Shown here: positions 1 through 9,122 of the stretch, in pieces | Position numbering within the stretch: position 1 is the stretch's first letter | How the letters are laid out: each line of letters begins with the position of its first letter | Assembly (NCBI RefSeq): GCF_014201805.1 | Contig: NZ_JACHFK010000001.1 | Coordinates: 434,001 to 498,000, forward strand | Origin: Deinococcus metalli | GTDB lineage: Bacteria > Deinococcota > Deinococci > Deinococcales > Deinococcaceae | Length of the DNA stretch: 64,000 bases | Direction: 5' to 3' | Made by a program: the position numbers and the translations under genes | Notes under the pieces: model-generated | The model's input: only the letters and a program-made list of their open reading frames with translations | What the model was told of the DNA's origin: nothing | The model's database searches: none

Positions 1-2
1 CC

Positions 3-101
3 GCCGTATACGCTGTCCACGTTGCCCCAGAGGCCACCTGCGCCCACTTTTCAGGGGCGAAGGTGTTTGAGGTCAAGGCCGAATGCACACGTGAAGCGTA
101 G
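3..101 (+). CDS. Possible 3' end of an unrecognised gene
   Basis: An open frame enters the window at base 3 and ends at a TAG at 99-101, giving 32 residues (start AVYAVHVAPEATCAHF). Codon third positions are only moderately GC-rich and I recognise no domain. It could be the tail of a gene in the presumed integrated element to the left, or chance. Confidence 0.2.
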   Translation, partial: AVYAVHVAPEATCAHFSGAKVFEVKAECTREA

Positions 102-140
102 CACCGTTACGCCGCAGCCGTAAGAGGCCGCAAGCTGGGC

Positions 141-154
141 GGGCCACGTGGCCC
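141..154. repeat. Perfect 14-bp palindrome GGGCCACGTGGCCC
   Basis: GGGCCAC is followed directly by its complement GTGGCCC. It lies in a stretch with no convincing gene, close to the presumed element end at 297. It could be a protein-binding site; the function is unknown. Confidence 0.4.
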
Positions 155-296
155 AAGTCCGGCCCATTTGCCCCCGTCAGAACGCACGTCCGACCGGAAG
201 TCCCCGTGATGGGCGTTGCCGAAAAGGCGTGCTGGGCGCAGATTGTGGAGGCGGAGCCGGAGGAGTCAGGGCGGGGCCGGAGGCGCCTGGCGCTTC

Positions 297-341
297 CTTT
301 TAATCAGCGGGTTGTAGGTTCAAGTCCTACACGTCCCACCA
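297..341 (+). pseudogene. 3' half of a tRNA-Lys(TTT): probable attachment-site remnant
   Basis: Visible parts are an anticodon loop CTTTTAA (anticodon TTT at 299-301), the 3' anticodon strand TCAGC, a 5-nt variable loop, a perfect T arm (GTAGG, loop TTCAAGT, CCTAC), a 3' acceptor strand ACGTCCC, discriminator A and encoded CCA. No matching 5' half exists: the bases before the loop (GCTTC) pair with only three of five stem positions, and no GGGACGT-like acceptor strand or D arm is found upstream. The break at the anticodon loop is where tyrosine recombinases typically cross over in tRNA genes. A tRNA-style terminator hairpin follows, as expected if this is the original chromosomal 3' end, so the mobile element would lie to the left. 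Confidence 0.7.
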
Positions 342-344
342 CGA

Positions 345-367
345 AGGCCCCGTCTCTGGCGGGGCCT
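345..367. terminator. Hairpin after the tRNA-Lys fragment, also after the Kelch gene
   Basis: GGCCCCG at 346-352 pairs with CGGGGCC at 360-366 around a 7-nt loop, with one further A-T pair outside. It follows the tRNA 3' end on the plus strand and the stop codon of the minus-strand Kelch gene, so it can serve both. The T tract is poor. Confidence 0.5.
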
Positions 368-382
368 CTCGCGTGGCCGTGC

Positions 383-2446
383 TCACCGGCCGATCCAGGT
401 CGTGGCGGTCGGGCCGGAGGCCGTGGCGCCGGTGGTGACGTACAGCGCGTCGCCGATGATGTCGGCGACCGGCGACTGTCGCACGTCCGGGAGGGCAGTC
501 AGGCTGGACCAGGCGTCGGTCACGGGATCATACGCGTAGACCGTGGCGCTCTCCTTGCCTTCCACGGCGCCCGCGCTGCTGGTGGTCACGCCGCCGACGA
601 CCACGATCCGGCCGCGCCACGCCACGGTGGACGCGGCGATGTGGCCCAGTGGAATCGGCAGGGACCTCACTGCCGTCCACGTCCGCGTGGCCGGATCGTA
701 GGCGTGCACGTCGGTTACATTGTCCGTCGCCTCGTTGCCGAGGTGCTGGCCGCCGACCGCGTACATCAGCCCTCCCAGGGCTATCCCGCCCAGATGATTG
801 CGCGGATTGGGCAGCGGCGTGTCCGGCTGCCATGCCGCGGGTCGGTCGAGGTCCAGCGTCCAGTGGTCGGCGCTGTCACGCACGTACGAACCGTTCGAGT
901 CGCGCAGCACGCCCCCGAAGAAATGCAGCGTCCGCTCCACCCGCACAAGGGCGCCCGCGCCCACGGCCACCGGCAGGGGCGGCAGGGCTGTCCAGGCGTC
1001 GGTGCGGGTGTCGTACCGCCACACATGGTTGGTGGTCGGGCCGGGATGGTTCCCGAGAAAGCCCCCCGCCACGTAGAGGTACGGCCCGTCGGTGGCGGTG
1101 CCGGCGTGCGTCACGGCGTCCGGTATGGCCTTCAGGGAACTCCAGACTGCGCCCGGGGGATCGTACACCCACGCGCCGGTCGTGGCAGCGGGCGTGCGGC
1201 CGTTCAGGTTCGTGTAGAACCCGCCGAGCACATACAGCCGGCCTCCAACCGCGCCGCCCTGGGCCTCGTACAGGGTGCTGGGAGCAGGTTTGAGGCCGCT
1301 CCACGTCAGGGGTGCGGGCAGACTGACCGGCGTGATCTCGAGGGCGCTCAGTTTGGCGTTCTCGACGCGCCGGATGAAGTTGAGGTCGACCGCGCCGTCC
1401 TTCACGGGACTGTCGAAGCGCCTCACCAGAGCACGGTTCGCGCCGCCCGCCTCGGCGTAGATGTCGAAGTTCCGCAGGACCGTCGTGCCCTCCAGCGTGA
1501 CGTCGAACAGCCGCTGCCCGGCAGCGGACTTGTTCAGCTCGGTGAAGTGGAGTGCCACGCGGTAGCTGCCGTTCGGCACCGGCACGCGAAAGGCGAAGGC
1601 GCTGCTTCCCTCCGGGACACCCTGGGTCGCGCCGCCCGTCCACTCGGACTGGTACAGCTCAGGCGTGGCGGGAGCAGCGGCCCCTGCGATGGCAGGCGGC
1701 GGGCTGGGCGTGTAGGCGAAGCCGCCCGTCACCGCGTTCTGGCAGGAACTCGCCGCAGTGCAGGCCGCCCACGTGACGCCGGCCACGGTCAACGCCGGAC
1801 CGCCGGCGTTCAGCCGCACTTCGGGTGCCGTCGCGGCCGCGCACGACCGCAGCATCGCCCTGGCCCAGTCGGCGTGGTCGTAATCCCTGCCGTCGCCCGC
1901 GTCGCTCACGTCCAGCCGCAGCACACGGCGGCCGGCGATCGGGACGGAGATAGGCCGGGCCGCGTCGGCGCCGGTCAGCCGGGGGCTCTCGTAGAGTTTC
2001 ACGCCGTCGCCGTAGACCTGAAAGACCACGCTGCCCCAGGTGCCAACCTCGTCGTCCACGCCGATGTCCGCCGTGAAGGTCTGGCAGCGCCCCTGCACGT
2101 CGAAGGTCATCGAGGACGCCGCGTGCGTGCCGAACCCCTGGCTGTAGGCGACACCGTTCAGCGTCAGCGTCCGGCCGTCGGTACCGCCCGTCTCACCGTT
2201 GCTGCGGTTGCGCTCCACCGGTCCCCAGCCGTTCGACACGCTGGCGAAGGGTTCATTACTCAGCGTGTTGTCGCCCGGATCGATGGTCTGGGCCCCGAGC
2301 GTGGCGCTCCCCGACACAGGCGGCATCGACGGCGAGCCGCACGCCACGAGCGCCGCCAAGAGCAGAGGCAGGTGGGGCCGGGCGGGGCCCCACCTGTTCA
2401 CGACGACGTGCCCGATCCGCTTCCACCCCAGCCCTGTGTCCGCCAC
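383..2446 (-). CDS. NPCBM/NEW2-malectin-Kelch surface lipoprotein
   Basis: A 687-residue predicted lipoprotein. It has a basic N-terminus, a hydrophobic run and a lipobox LVAC (Cys36). An NPCBM/NEW2-type carbohydrate-binding domain follows (about 55-205; [32 protein letters not shown]), then a malectin-like domain (about 210-375) and six Kelch blades (about 385-687; [33 protein letters not shown]) that should form a six-bladed propeller. The GTG start at 2446 is preferred because GGAGGAGGA lies four bases upstream; a frame-compatible ATG exists at 2482. The role is probably sugar or cell-wall binding outside the membrane, with no catalytic residues recognised. A shorter paralogue without malectin is at 59851-61473. 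Confidence 0.85.
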   Translation of the reverse strand: MADTGLGWKRIGHVVVNRWGPARPHLPLLLAALVACGSPSMPPVSGSATLGAQTIDPGDNTLSNEPFASVSNGWGPVERNRSNGETGGTDGRTLTLNGVAYSQGFGTHAASSMTFDVQGRCQTFTADIGVDDEVGTWGSVVFQVYGDGVKLYESPRLTGADAARPISVPIAGRRVLRLDVSDAGDGRDYDHADWARAMLRSCAAATAPEVRLNAGGPALTVAGVTWAACTAASSCQNAVTGGFAYTPSPPPAIAGAAAPATPELYQSEWTGGATQGVPEGSSAFAFRVPVPNGSYRVALHFTELNKSAAGQRLFDVTLEGTTVLRNFDIYAEAGGANRALVRRFDSPVKDGAVDLNFIRRVENAKLSALEITPVSLPAPLTWSGLKPAPSTLYEAQGGAVGGRLYVLGGFYTNLNGRTPAATTGAWVYDPPGAVWSSLKAIPDAVTHAGTATDGPYLYVAGGFLGNHPGPTTNHVWRYDTRTDAWTALPPLPVAVGAGALVRVERTLHFFGGVLRDSNGSYVRDSADHWTLDLDRPAAWQPDTPLPNPRNHLGGIALGGLMYAVGGQHLGNEATDNVTDVHAYDPATRTWTAVRSLPIPLGHIAASTVAWRGRIVVVGGVTTSSAGAVEGKESATVYAYDPVTDAWSSLTALPDVRQSPVADIIGDALYVTTGATASGPTATTWIGR

Positions 2447-2557
2447 CCGGTCCTCCTCCGGACGGCCGCAGGCTGCGGGCACCCCGTCCGTCTTGGATGA
2501 CCCATTTTCGCCGATGGCTTGCCCTTAGAACAGGCCCACTGCCGCTCTCGCCCCGGT

Positions 2558-3556
2558 TCAGGACTTGCTGGCCACCTTCACGTTGCGGATCACGAACACC
2601 GCGTCCTGGTAGTCGCCGTTCACACTGGGCTCGAAGGCGAGCAGATAGGCGTTCGGAACGACCGCGCCGGCCTGGTCCTTGAGGGGATAGACGCGCACCG
2701 CGTGTGCCGTGCGACCGGTGTTGAGCGAGTCCTTGGTGTACGTCAGCGGGTATGAATACGCCGCAGGATCGATGTACACCCCGAAGGCCGCCGTACCTGG
2801 ATCGAACGGCACCTCAGAGGAGGCCGCCCCGTCCACGGCGGGATTCAGCGTCTGATACTGGCCGGAGACCAGCGTGCCCACCCCGTGTCGCACCGCCGCT
2901 GAACCGGACACCGTGAAGTACCCGAACGGCGTGGCTCCGACTGGCGAGTAGCGCGCTACGGGCCTGATCGTGACGGCAGCGGTCCCCGCCTTCACGAACA
3001 GCGGGGCGATCACCTCGTCGCCCAGCGGGAAGGTCGTGGTGCTCGACTCCAGCCCGGTCCAGCCGACGTTGACCCCGTACCCCAGGGCGTCCACAATCTG
3101 CGCCATCGGCGGTTCGTTCGAGCCTTCCAGGCCCTTGGCGCGCAGGCCAGCGAGCGCCACCGAGGCCGCGCCGCCCTGGGCCTGCAGGGTGCCCCGGAGC
3201 ACCCCCACAGTCCCCGTCGACTTCAGGCGCACCTGGAGCGCCAGCACGCCTCCTGGTGCCAGGGTGACCGGCAGTGCTGGCGGGTTCACGAGTTCAAATT
3301 CGCTGTCTGAGACGCTCAGCGATGTCACGGTCACCGCTTCGGCCGACGGGTTTTGCAGGGCCACCGACTGCGGCGTGCTGGCCTGGCCCTGAGCGCTGCT
3401 GAACACCAGTGCCGCCGGCTGGGCCGACACTACCGTTGTCGTGGGCGTCGGTTCCGTGGACGCCACCGAGCAGCTCATCAGCGCGGCGGTCAGCAGCAGT
3501 GCCCCTGCGCGCTCAAGAGATCGGCGTCCCATCCAACTGGTCATGAATCCGGTCAT
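2558..3556 (-). CDS. Ig-like domain lipoprotein
   Basis: A 332-residue secreted lipoprotein: N-terminal RR, hydrophobic segment, lipobox LMSC (Cys29). Residues about 45-125 resemble an ASPM/SPD-2/Hydin-type Ig fold (PAALVFSSAQGQASTPQ, VTLAPGGVLALQVRL). The C-terminal about 180 residues are beta-rich and not assigned (a segment YPLTYTKDSLNTGRTAHAV is distinctive). The start at 3556 is chosen because AAGGAG lies 7 nt upstream; an in-frame ATG at 3574 lacks a site. It is probably a surface or periplasmic structural or adhesive protein. It lies between two other large lipoprotein genes on the same strand but has its own upstream region. Confidence 0.75.
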   Translation of the reverse strand: MTGFMTSWMGRRSLERAGALLLTAALMSCSVASTEPTPTTTVVSAQPAALVFSSAQGQASTPQSVALQNPSAEAVTVTSLSVSDSEFELVNPPALPVTLAPGGVLALQVRLKSTGTVGVLRGTLQAQGGAASVALAGLRAKGLEGSNEPPMAQIVDALGYGVNVGWTGLESSTTTFPLGDEVIAPLFVKAGTAAVTIRPVARYSPVGATPFGYFTVSGSAAVRHGVGTLVSGQYQTLNPAVDGAASSEVPFDPGTAAFGVYIDPAAYSYPLTYTKDSLNTGRTAHAVRVYPLKDQAGAVVPNAYLLAFEPSVNGDYQDAVFVIRNVKVASKS

Positions 3557-3594
3557 AGCCCACTCCTTACCCACGGGCCACCGGCCCTGAACTG

Positions 3595-3610
3595 CTCCCC
3601 GGACGGGGAG
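3595..3610. repeat. CTCCCC-GGAC-GGGGAG inverted repeat in a 5' region
   Basis: A 6-bp perfect inverted repeat with a 4-nt loop, about 40 bases upstream of the lipoprotein start at 3556 and inside its probable untranslated leader. It could be an operator or a leader hairpin. Confidence 0.3.
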
Positions 3611-3662
3611 TGCTGCCGCACTGTAGGGACCTCGCCTGAAAGCCGGTTCCTACTCACGTGTG

Positions 3663-3674
3663 AAGCTTCTCACT
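3663..3674 (-). promoter_or_regulatory. AAGCTT-containing motif shared by two lipoprotein genes (copy 1)
   Basis: Read on the minus strand the 12-mer is AGTGAGAAGCTT, 107 bases upstream of the start at 3556. Eleven of twelve bases match a copy at 8968-8979 upstream of the large Ig-repeat lipoprotein. The flanks give partial dyad symmetry about AAGCTT. It may be a shared regulatory site. Confidence 0.3.
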
Positions 3675-3724
3675 CCAGGCGTTTCTGAATCGCTTCCACG
3701 GGGGTACTTCGCGGGGAACAGGCC

Positions 3725-3759
3725 AAAAAACGCCGCCCGGGCGCGGGGCCGGGGCGGCG
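3725..3759 (-). terminator. Intrinsic terminator of the large Ig-repeat gene
   Basis: Read on the minus strand, CGCCGCCC pairs with GGGCGGCG and is followed at once by TTTTTT. It begins 15 bases after the stop codon at 3774. This is one of the few hairpins in the window with a true T tract. Confidence 0.85.
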
Positions 3760-3773
3760 GAGCGGGGATGGGG

Positions 3774-6700
3774 TTACTTGACCTTGAAGAAGGCGGTGCG
3801 CGACGTGCCGTCGATGAACTTCACCGTCAGCTGGTAGCAGCTGCCCGCTTTCTGGGCGGTCGTGTTCGTCTTCCACACGTACACGTACTGCTGCGCGGTC
3901 GCGTCCCACGTCAACCCGGAGTTGGTCGCCGTGGACAGCTCCTCCACATCGTCGACGGGTGCGGTTGCGTTGCAGGGGATGTTTGTAGCCATTGGGAATC
4001 CGGCCGCGAAGATATTCATGTTCTGGTAGCCACCCAGCTTGAACTTGACCGGGACCGCGCTGCCCGACTTCACGGTGTTGTACACGAGCGACTTCACGGT
4101 GCCGTCGGCGTTCAACTCGCTCATATCGATGGGCTGGAAGAAGCCGGTGAAATTGTACCGGGCCGTGATGGTGAACACCTTCTGATCGGTGCGCCCGGCG
4201 GCATCAATCGCGGTGCAGGTCACCGTGATTGGGAATCCGACCGTGACCGTCAGCCCGCTGGTGCGGTCGCAGGTCACGGCGGGCGGGGCGGTCATGTCGT
4301 CCGTGGCGGCCGGAATCGAGAAGGTGGCCGTGGCCTGCCCACCGCCTGTAGCGAAGACCGAGATATTGTCCGGCTGAGACAGCACCGGGTTGACTAGGTC
4401 GACTCTATACGGGCCCGACGATGCAGAGGACTGGTTGCCGGCGACGTCGGTGCAGGTGGTATTGACGGTCGAGTTGGCCGTGCTCGTGGTGATGGTGGCG
4501 ATAGGGGTGCACGTCACGCCGCCACTCATGGCGTCGGTGCCGCTGGTGGCGAAGTTCACCGCAGACCTGTACCAACCGTTGCTGCCGTCGGGTGTGACGG
4601 GGGTGGGCTTAATGGTGGCCGCCGGGGCCGTGGTGTCGAGCTTCACCGTCAGCGGTGCGCTGCTGGCGCTGTTGCCGGCGGCGTCCGTGCAGGTGGTGTT
4701 GACCGGTGTGCCGGCGCTGTCGGCGGTCACGGCATTCACGGCGGTGCAGGTCACGTTTCCGCTGACGCCGTTCACTCCGCTGGGCGTGACGTCGCTGCCG
4801 CTGGTCGTGAAGGTGATTGGGCCAGTCTTGTACCAGCCGTTCAGACCGTTGGGCGCGGCGGGGCTGGGGGTCAGGGTGGCCGTCGGGGCGGTGTGGTCAA
4901 TCTGGACGGAGGCGGACGTGACCGTACCCGTGTTGCCAGCCTTGTCCTGGCACGACGCGCTGGTGGTCAGGCCGGTGCCCTCGCCCGTGATGGGGGCCGG
5001 GCCGGTGCAGCTCACGTCGTTGACGCCGCTGCGGTCATCGGTTTTGGCAAGGGTGAAGGTCACGTCGTTGCGATACCAGCCGTTCCTGAGGCCGGCGGTC
5101 GGGGCTGTCAGGGTCATGGTCGGGGCTACCGTGTCCCGCTTGACCGGGGCGCTGCTCGCCGTCACGCTCACGTTGCCGGCGTGGTCGGTGCAGGTGCCGG
5201 ACGCAACGTGGCTGTCCGAGTCGGAGGTCAGGGTGTCGGGGGTCGTGCAGGACGCGATCCCGCTCAGTCCATCTGTGCCGGTCGTCTCAAAGTCGACGTC
5301 GGTGTTGTACCAGCCAAAACGATTGGGATCGGTGGTCGCTGCGACCGTTGCGGTGGGCTTCGTCAGGTCAATCTTCGCGCTCAGGGTGCGGGTGGCGGTG
5401 TTGCCGGCCTGATCGACCACGGTCTTGCTGACCGTCGTGAACTCGCCGGCCGACGAAGTCTCGCTACTGGCTGCCAGGATAAACTTGTCGTCCGTGCTCG
5501 GGTTGAGGCCCGACAGCGCGTCGGAGGCGGTGAAGTTGACGCTCAATGGTGTATTGCGCCAGACGTCGTTCGTCACGTCACTGCCGCTGATGATGGGCGC
5601 AGTCTTGTCGATCTTCGCGCTGAAGGTCTGCGTGGCGCTGTTGCCCGCTATGTCCGTGACCGTCTTCGTGGCCGTGGTCGGCACGACGCTGCCGGACACG
5701 ATCTTCGACTCGGTACTGACGGTCAGCTTGAAGGCCTCGTCGGCCGGTGCGATGCCTGAGCCCGTGTCGGTGGCCGAGTAGTCCTGGCTCAGGTCGGTAT
5801 TGATCCACGCGCTGATCGAGTGATCCGGGCCGACTAAAGCGATGGTCGGGGCCGTCGCATCGCGCTTGATCGAGATCTCGGCCTTGTTGATGTTCCCGGC
5901 CTGGTCGGTGCACTCGATCGACGCGGTCAGGCCGTTGGTGTCGGTGGTGCGGTCGGCGGTGTTCACCTTATCGCACGCGCCGTCCAGGCCGCTCAGGGCG
6001 TCGCTGCCGCTGGTGGTGAACGTCACATCACCGGTGAACCATTCGCTGCCGCTGACCTTCTTGGGGCCGCTCGCGCTGATGCTCACCACTGGCGCTGTCT
6101 TGTCGAGATTTATGCTCAGCCTGGCGGGCAGGCTCAGGTTCCCGGCTTCATCCTCAGAGGTGCCGCTCACCACGTTCCCCTCTTTCTCGGTGCTCACGGT
6201 AACCGGGCTGGGGCACACGGCGACGCCCGACCGGGTGTCGGCGCAGGTGAAGGTTGCGGTGACATCAGCATTGTACCAGCCGTTCGTATTGGCACTGTGA
6301 TCAGGCGTAACGGTCAGGGTAGGCCGGGTGGTGTCGCGCTTGACGCTCATCGAATCGGTGGCCTTGTTCCCGGCAATGTCAGTGCAGGTTGTCGAATAGG
6401 ACGTGCTGTCGATATCGGTGGTCACCGTGGCGGGCACCGTGCAGTCCGCCAGACCACTGAGAGCATCGCTGCTGCCCGCCGTGTTGAACGCGATGTCACT
6501 GATATACCAGCTGTTCTTGCCCAGCGTGCCGGTGGCGTTCAGCTTGGCGACCGGGGCGGTCTTGTCGATCTTCGCGCTCAGCGTGCGCGTGACCGAGTTG
6601 CCCGCCCGGTCGGTGACGGTCTTGCTGACGGAGGTGCTGCCGTTCAAGGGTGATTCGGCGCTGGCCGTCAGAGTGAACGTGGCGTCGGTGGACAGATTCA

Positions 6701-8792
6701 GGCCCGACAGTGGATCACTGGCGGTGAAGGACGCGCTCAGGTCAGTCTTGCGCCAGGTGGTGTCATCGATGTTGCTGCCGCTGATAACCGGAGCAGTCTT
6801 GTCCAGGTGCACGTTGACCGTGTTGCTGGTGGTCTCGTTGCCTGCCTGATCACGCACGGTGGCGCTGGCTGCATGATTGCCGTCCGTGGTGAAGCTCTGG
6901 GCGGTCGGACACGCGCCCGCCAGACCCGATGTGCCGTCCGAGCACGTGAACGTCACGGTCACGTTGGCGTTGTACCAGTCGTTGCCGTTGGGGGCGCGGT
7001 CAGCGGCGGCCGTGATGGTGGGGGCAATGGTGTCGCGCTTGACCGTCGTGGCTGCCGAAGTATTCGTGTTTCCGGCCGCGTCGGTGCACGTTGCGGTGAC
7101 ATCCGTTCCCGCTGTATCCGCTGTGATCGACGCCACCGAGGTCGAGCACGTCACGGGGCTGTAGCCGTCACTGGCGGTGTCCGACGCACTGAAGGATACG
7201 TTCGTGGTGTACCATCCGCTGCCCGGCAGAGTGGGCGACACGCCCAGCACCGCGTGGGGCACCGTCCTGTCAATCCGCACGTCGAAGGGCGTGATGTGCG
7301 CTTCGTTCCCCGCCGCGTCGGTCACGATCTGCGAGACGGTGGTGACGCCCTGCGTGCTGATCGTGCGCGCAACCGGGCACGACACGGGCGAGCCGCCCAG
7401 CGCGTCGCAGGTGAAGGTGACGACCACGTCCGAGTTCACCCAGCCACTCACGTTGGCCGGGCTGGTCGTGTAGGTGATCGTCGGGGCGACCTTGTCGATG
7501 TTCACCGTGAAGGCCGCGAGCGTGAAGGTGTTTCCAGCCCTGTCCGAGATCGTCTGAACCGGATACGACTTGGAGGCGGTGATCGGCTCGTCGGCCGGAC
7601 AGCTCACCACGCCGGACAGTGCGTCGGAGCAGGTGTAATCCACCGTGACGTCCTGTCCATACCACGGCTGGCTGCTGAGCGCGTTGCCCTGTCTGTCGCG
7701 CAGGGTCACGGTGAGCAGCGGGTTGCCGGTGTCGATCAGGGCTTTCAGCGTTCGTGTGGTCTTGTTCCCGGCCACATCGAGGATCTCTTTGGTGGCCGCC
7801 TTGTAATCGGTGGCACTGGTTGACTGAACTGTCTTCGGGACTGTCAGGACAAACGTATTGCCGGGCGTCGTCAGTCCCTGGTTCGAGGCCAGTCCGGAGG
7901 TCGCGTCACTGGCCGTGAAGGTGGCGCTCTGGGCTGAATTGACCCAGCCCACGTCGATATCAGCACCGGGATCGGCCTGTCCGGCTGCCACGACACTTGG
8001 TGCGGTGGCGTCGCGCTGGATGGTGAAGGTCGGGTAGATCGTCTTGTTGCCCTTCGTGTCGTAGGCGGTGCAATTGATGGACATCCCCACCGTATCGTCC
8101 GTGACCAGCACCATCGGACAGACCGATTTCGTCGAATCGATACCGCTGGCATCCTGCAAATCCCAGGTGATCCTGACGTCACCGGTGTACCAGACCCCAT
8201 TCTTCGCACCGGACAGTGTGGTGATCGTAGGGGTGATGGTCGGGCCGGCGGCATCGATTGCTGGATTCGACACAATCTTGATGCTGAAGGTGCCTGACGT
8301 GTATTTGGGAGTTGTGCCGCTTCCGCCGGAGCCGACTGCAGTGACGACAATCGTCTGACCGACGGCACCAGCGGGCAGAGGGTCGGCGAGCCGGTACGGG
8401 ATTTCAGTCGAGACGCCACAGTTCTGGACGTCCACAGACCCGAGGGAGCTGAAGAATGACGCGTACGCTGAATCGACGGTCAACGCGATGTGCACCTTGT
8501 TCCCGTTCGTAGCGTTACAGCCGTCTCCGCCATTTTGCCCCCCACCCTCAACGGCCCTCGTCTGTGCTGTCAGGATGAAGTTTGGAGTTCCCGTCTGACC
8601 AGCGTATTTCGATATCGTCCCACCGGTCACGATTTCACCGTCACTCGGATCCGGCGTGACGATGTCCTGCGCTTTCAGCACAGGTGTTGCGGTGCCTGCA
8701 GTTGCGGTATCAGCTTTCGGCGCACCACCCTGCGAGCACGCCACCAGCGCCAGCGCAGCAAGAATCGGTACCAGGGGTCTGCCTAATCTCAT
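3774..8792 (-). CDS. Giant lipoprotein of about 16 Ig-like modules with C-terminal PxKF-type domain
   Basis: The protein has 1672 residues. The signal ends in lipobox LVAC (Cys19). After a unique region of about 190 residues come roughly 16 modules of 80-95 residues. Each runs from a K-x-D-x-T-A-P-type linker through G-W-Y-N-x-D-V and S-G-L to D-x-A-G-N. This is the pattern of bacterial Ig-like/OmpL47-type repeats. Cys pairs are frequent within modules. The C-terminus has an HYR-like stretch and then a domain containing VPVKFKLGG (PxKF type) and ending RTAFFKVK. GGAAGGAG is 5 nt before the ATG, and a strong terminator follows. The family role is unproven; an outward-reaching adhesion or envelope-spanning rod is the likely inference. 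Confidence 0.85.
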   Translation of the reverse strand: MRLGRPLVPILAALALVACSQGGAPKADTATAGTATPVLKAQDIVTPDPSDGEIVTGGTISKYAGQTGTPNFILTAQTRAVEGGGQNGGDGCNATNGNKVHIALTVDSAYASFFSSLGSVDVQNCGVSTEIPYRLADPLPAGAVGQTIVVTAVGSGGSGTTPKYTSGTFSIKIVSNPAIDAAGPTITPTITTLSGAKNGVWYTGDVRITWDLQDASGIDSTKSVCPMVLVTDDTVGMSINCTAYDTKGNKTIYPTFTIQRDATAPSVVAAGQADPGADIDVGWVNSAQSATFTASDATSGLASNQGLTTPGNTFVLTVPKTVQSTSATDYKAATKEILDVAGNKTTRTLKALIDTGNPLLTVTLRDRQGNALSSQPWYGQDVTVDYTCSDALSGVVSCPADEPITASKSYPVQTISDRAGNTFTLAAFTVNIDKVAPTITYTTSPANVSGWVNSDVVVTFTCDALGGSPVSCPVARTISTQGVTTVSQIVTDAAGNEAHITPFDVRIDRTVPHAVLGVSPTLPGSGWYTTNVSFSASDTASDGYSPVTCSTSVASITADTAGTDVTATCTDAAGNTNTSAATTVKRDTIAPTITAAADRAPNGNDWYNANVTVTFTCSDGTSGLAGACPTAQSFTTDGNHAASATVRDQAGNETTSNTVNVHLDKTAPVISGSNIDDTTWRKTDLSASFTASDPLSGLNLSTDATFTLTASAESPLNGSTSVSKTVTDRAGNSVTRTLSAKIDKTAPVAKLNATGTLGKNSWYISDIAFNTAGSSDALSGLADCTVPATVTTDIDSTSYSTTCTDIAGNKATDSMSVKRDTTRPTLTVTPDHSANTNGWYNADVTATFTCADTRSGVAVCPSPVTVSTEKEGNVVSGTSEDEAGNLSLPARLSINLDKTAPVVSISASGPKKVSGSEWFTGDVTFTTSGSDALSGLDGACDKVNTADRTTDTNGLTASIECTDQAGNINKAEISIKRDATAPTIALVGPDHSISAWINTDLSQDYSATDTGSGIAPADEAFKLTVSTESKIVSGSVVPTTATKTVTDIAGNSATQTFSAKIDKTAPIISGSDVTNDVWRNTPLSVNFTASDALSGLNPSTDDKFILAASSETSSAGEFTTVSKTVVDQAGNTATRTLSAKIDLTKPTATVAATTDPNRFGWYNTDVDFETTGTDGLSGIASCTTPDTLTSDSDSHVASGTCTDHAGNVSVTASSAPVKRDTVAPTMTLTAPTAGLRNGWYRNDVTFTLAKTDDRSGVNDVSCTGPAPITGEGTGLTTSASCQDKAGNTGTVTSASVQIDHTAPTATLTPSPAAPNGLNGWYKTGPITFTTSGSDVTPSGVNGVSGNVTCTAVNAVTADSAGTPVNTTCTDAAGNSASSAPLTVKLDTTAPAATIKPTPVTPDGSNGWYRSAVNFATSGTDAMSGGVTCTPIATITTSTANSTVNTTCTDVAGNQSSASSGPYRVDLVNPVLSQPDNISVFATGGGQATATFSIPAATDDMTAPPAVTCDRTSGLTVTVGFPITVTCTAIDAAGRTDQKVFTITARYNFTGFFQPIDMSELNADGTVKSLVYNTVKSGSAVPVKFKLGGYQNMNIFAAGFPMATNIPCNATAPVDDVEELSTATNSGLTWDATAQQYVYVWKTNTTAQKAGSCYQLTVKFIDGTSRTAFFKVK

Positions 8793-9122
8793 GAAGGCTC
8801 CTTCCCTGGGCGGGTCTCACCATTCGCTCGCTGTGTCCGAGGTGACCGTTTTGCTGGACACAGGTCTTCACGGCCCATGGCGACGCTTGCGCGCCTGAGT
8901 TGGGGTAGTGCTGAACTCCTGTCCGGGTTCTACGGTGAACAATATGACATTGCCCTTCCACCTTAGTAAGCTTTTCACTATTCTTACATTCACCCGGCGG
9001 GGGGTTCCCGACGTCCTAGGCGGCGCCTGACACGTTAACCGCGCTGACGATGGGCATTCTCGGTCAGCGTGGCTGTGAGCATTTGTGAATGAAGATGAAG
9101 GCGGGTTTTATCTGGCTGTCAT
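8793..9122. other. 330-bp gap: 5' region of the giant lipoprotein and 3' flank of the barstar gene
   Basis: No coding sequence is convincing here. The right part (8940-9000) is distinctly AT-rich compared with its surroundings and should hold the promoter of the minus-strand gene at 8792. Read on the minus strand it contains GTAAG...CTTAC around the shared AAGCTT motif. No clear TTGACA/TATAAT pair could be assigned. Confidence 0.5.
8968..8979 (-). promoter_or_regulatory. AAGCTT-containing motif shared by two lipoprotein genes (copy 2)
   Basis: On the minus strand it reads AGTGAAAAGCTT, 176 bases upstream of the start at 8792, one mismatch from the copy at 3663-3674. It lies in an AT-rich patch likely to contain the promoter. 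Confidence 0.3.

Noticed and set aside
206..2500. A 764-codon plus-strand open frame opposite the Kelch lipoprotein gene
   Set aside because: Its Arg/Gly/His-rich translation has no recognisable domain, while the minus-strand frame has a lipobox, NPCBM, malectin and Kelch motifs. It also runs through the tRNA-Lys fragment.
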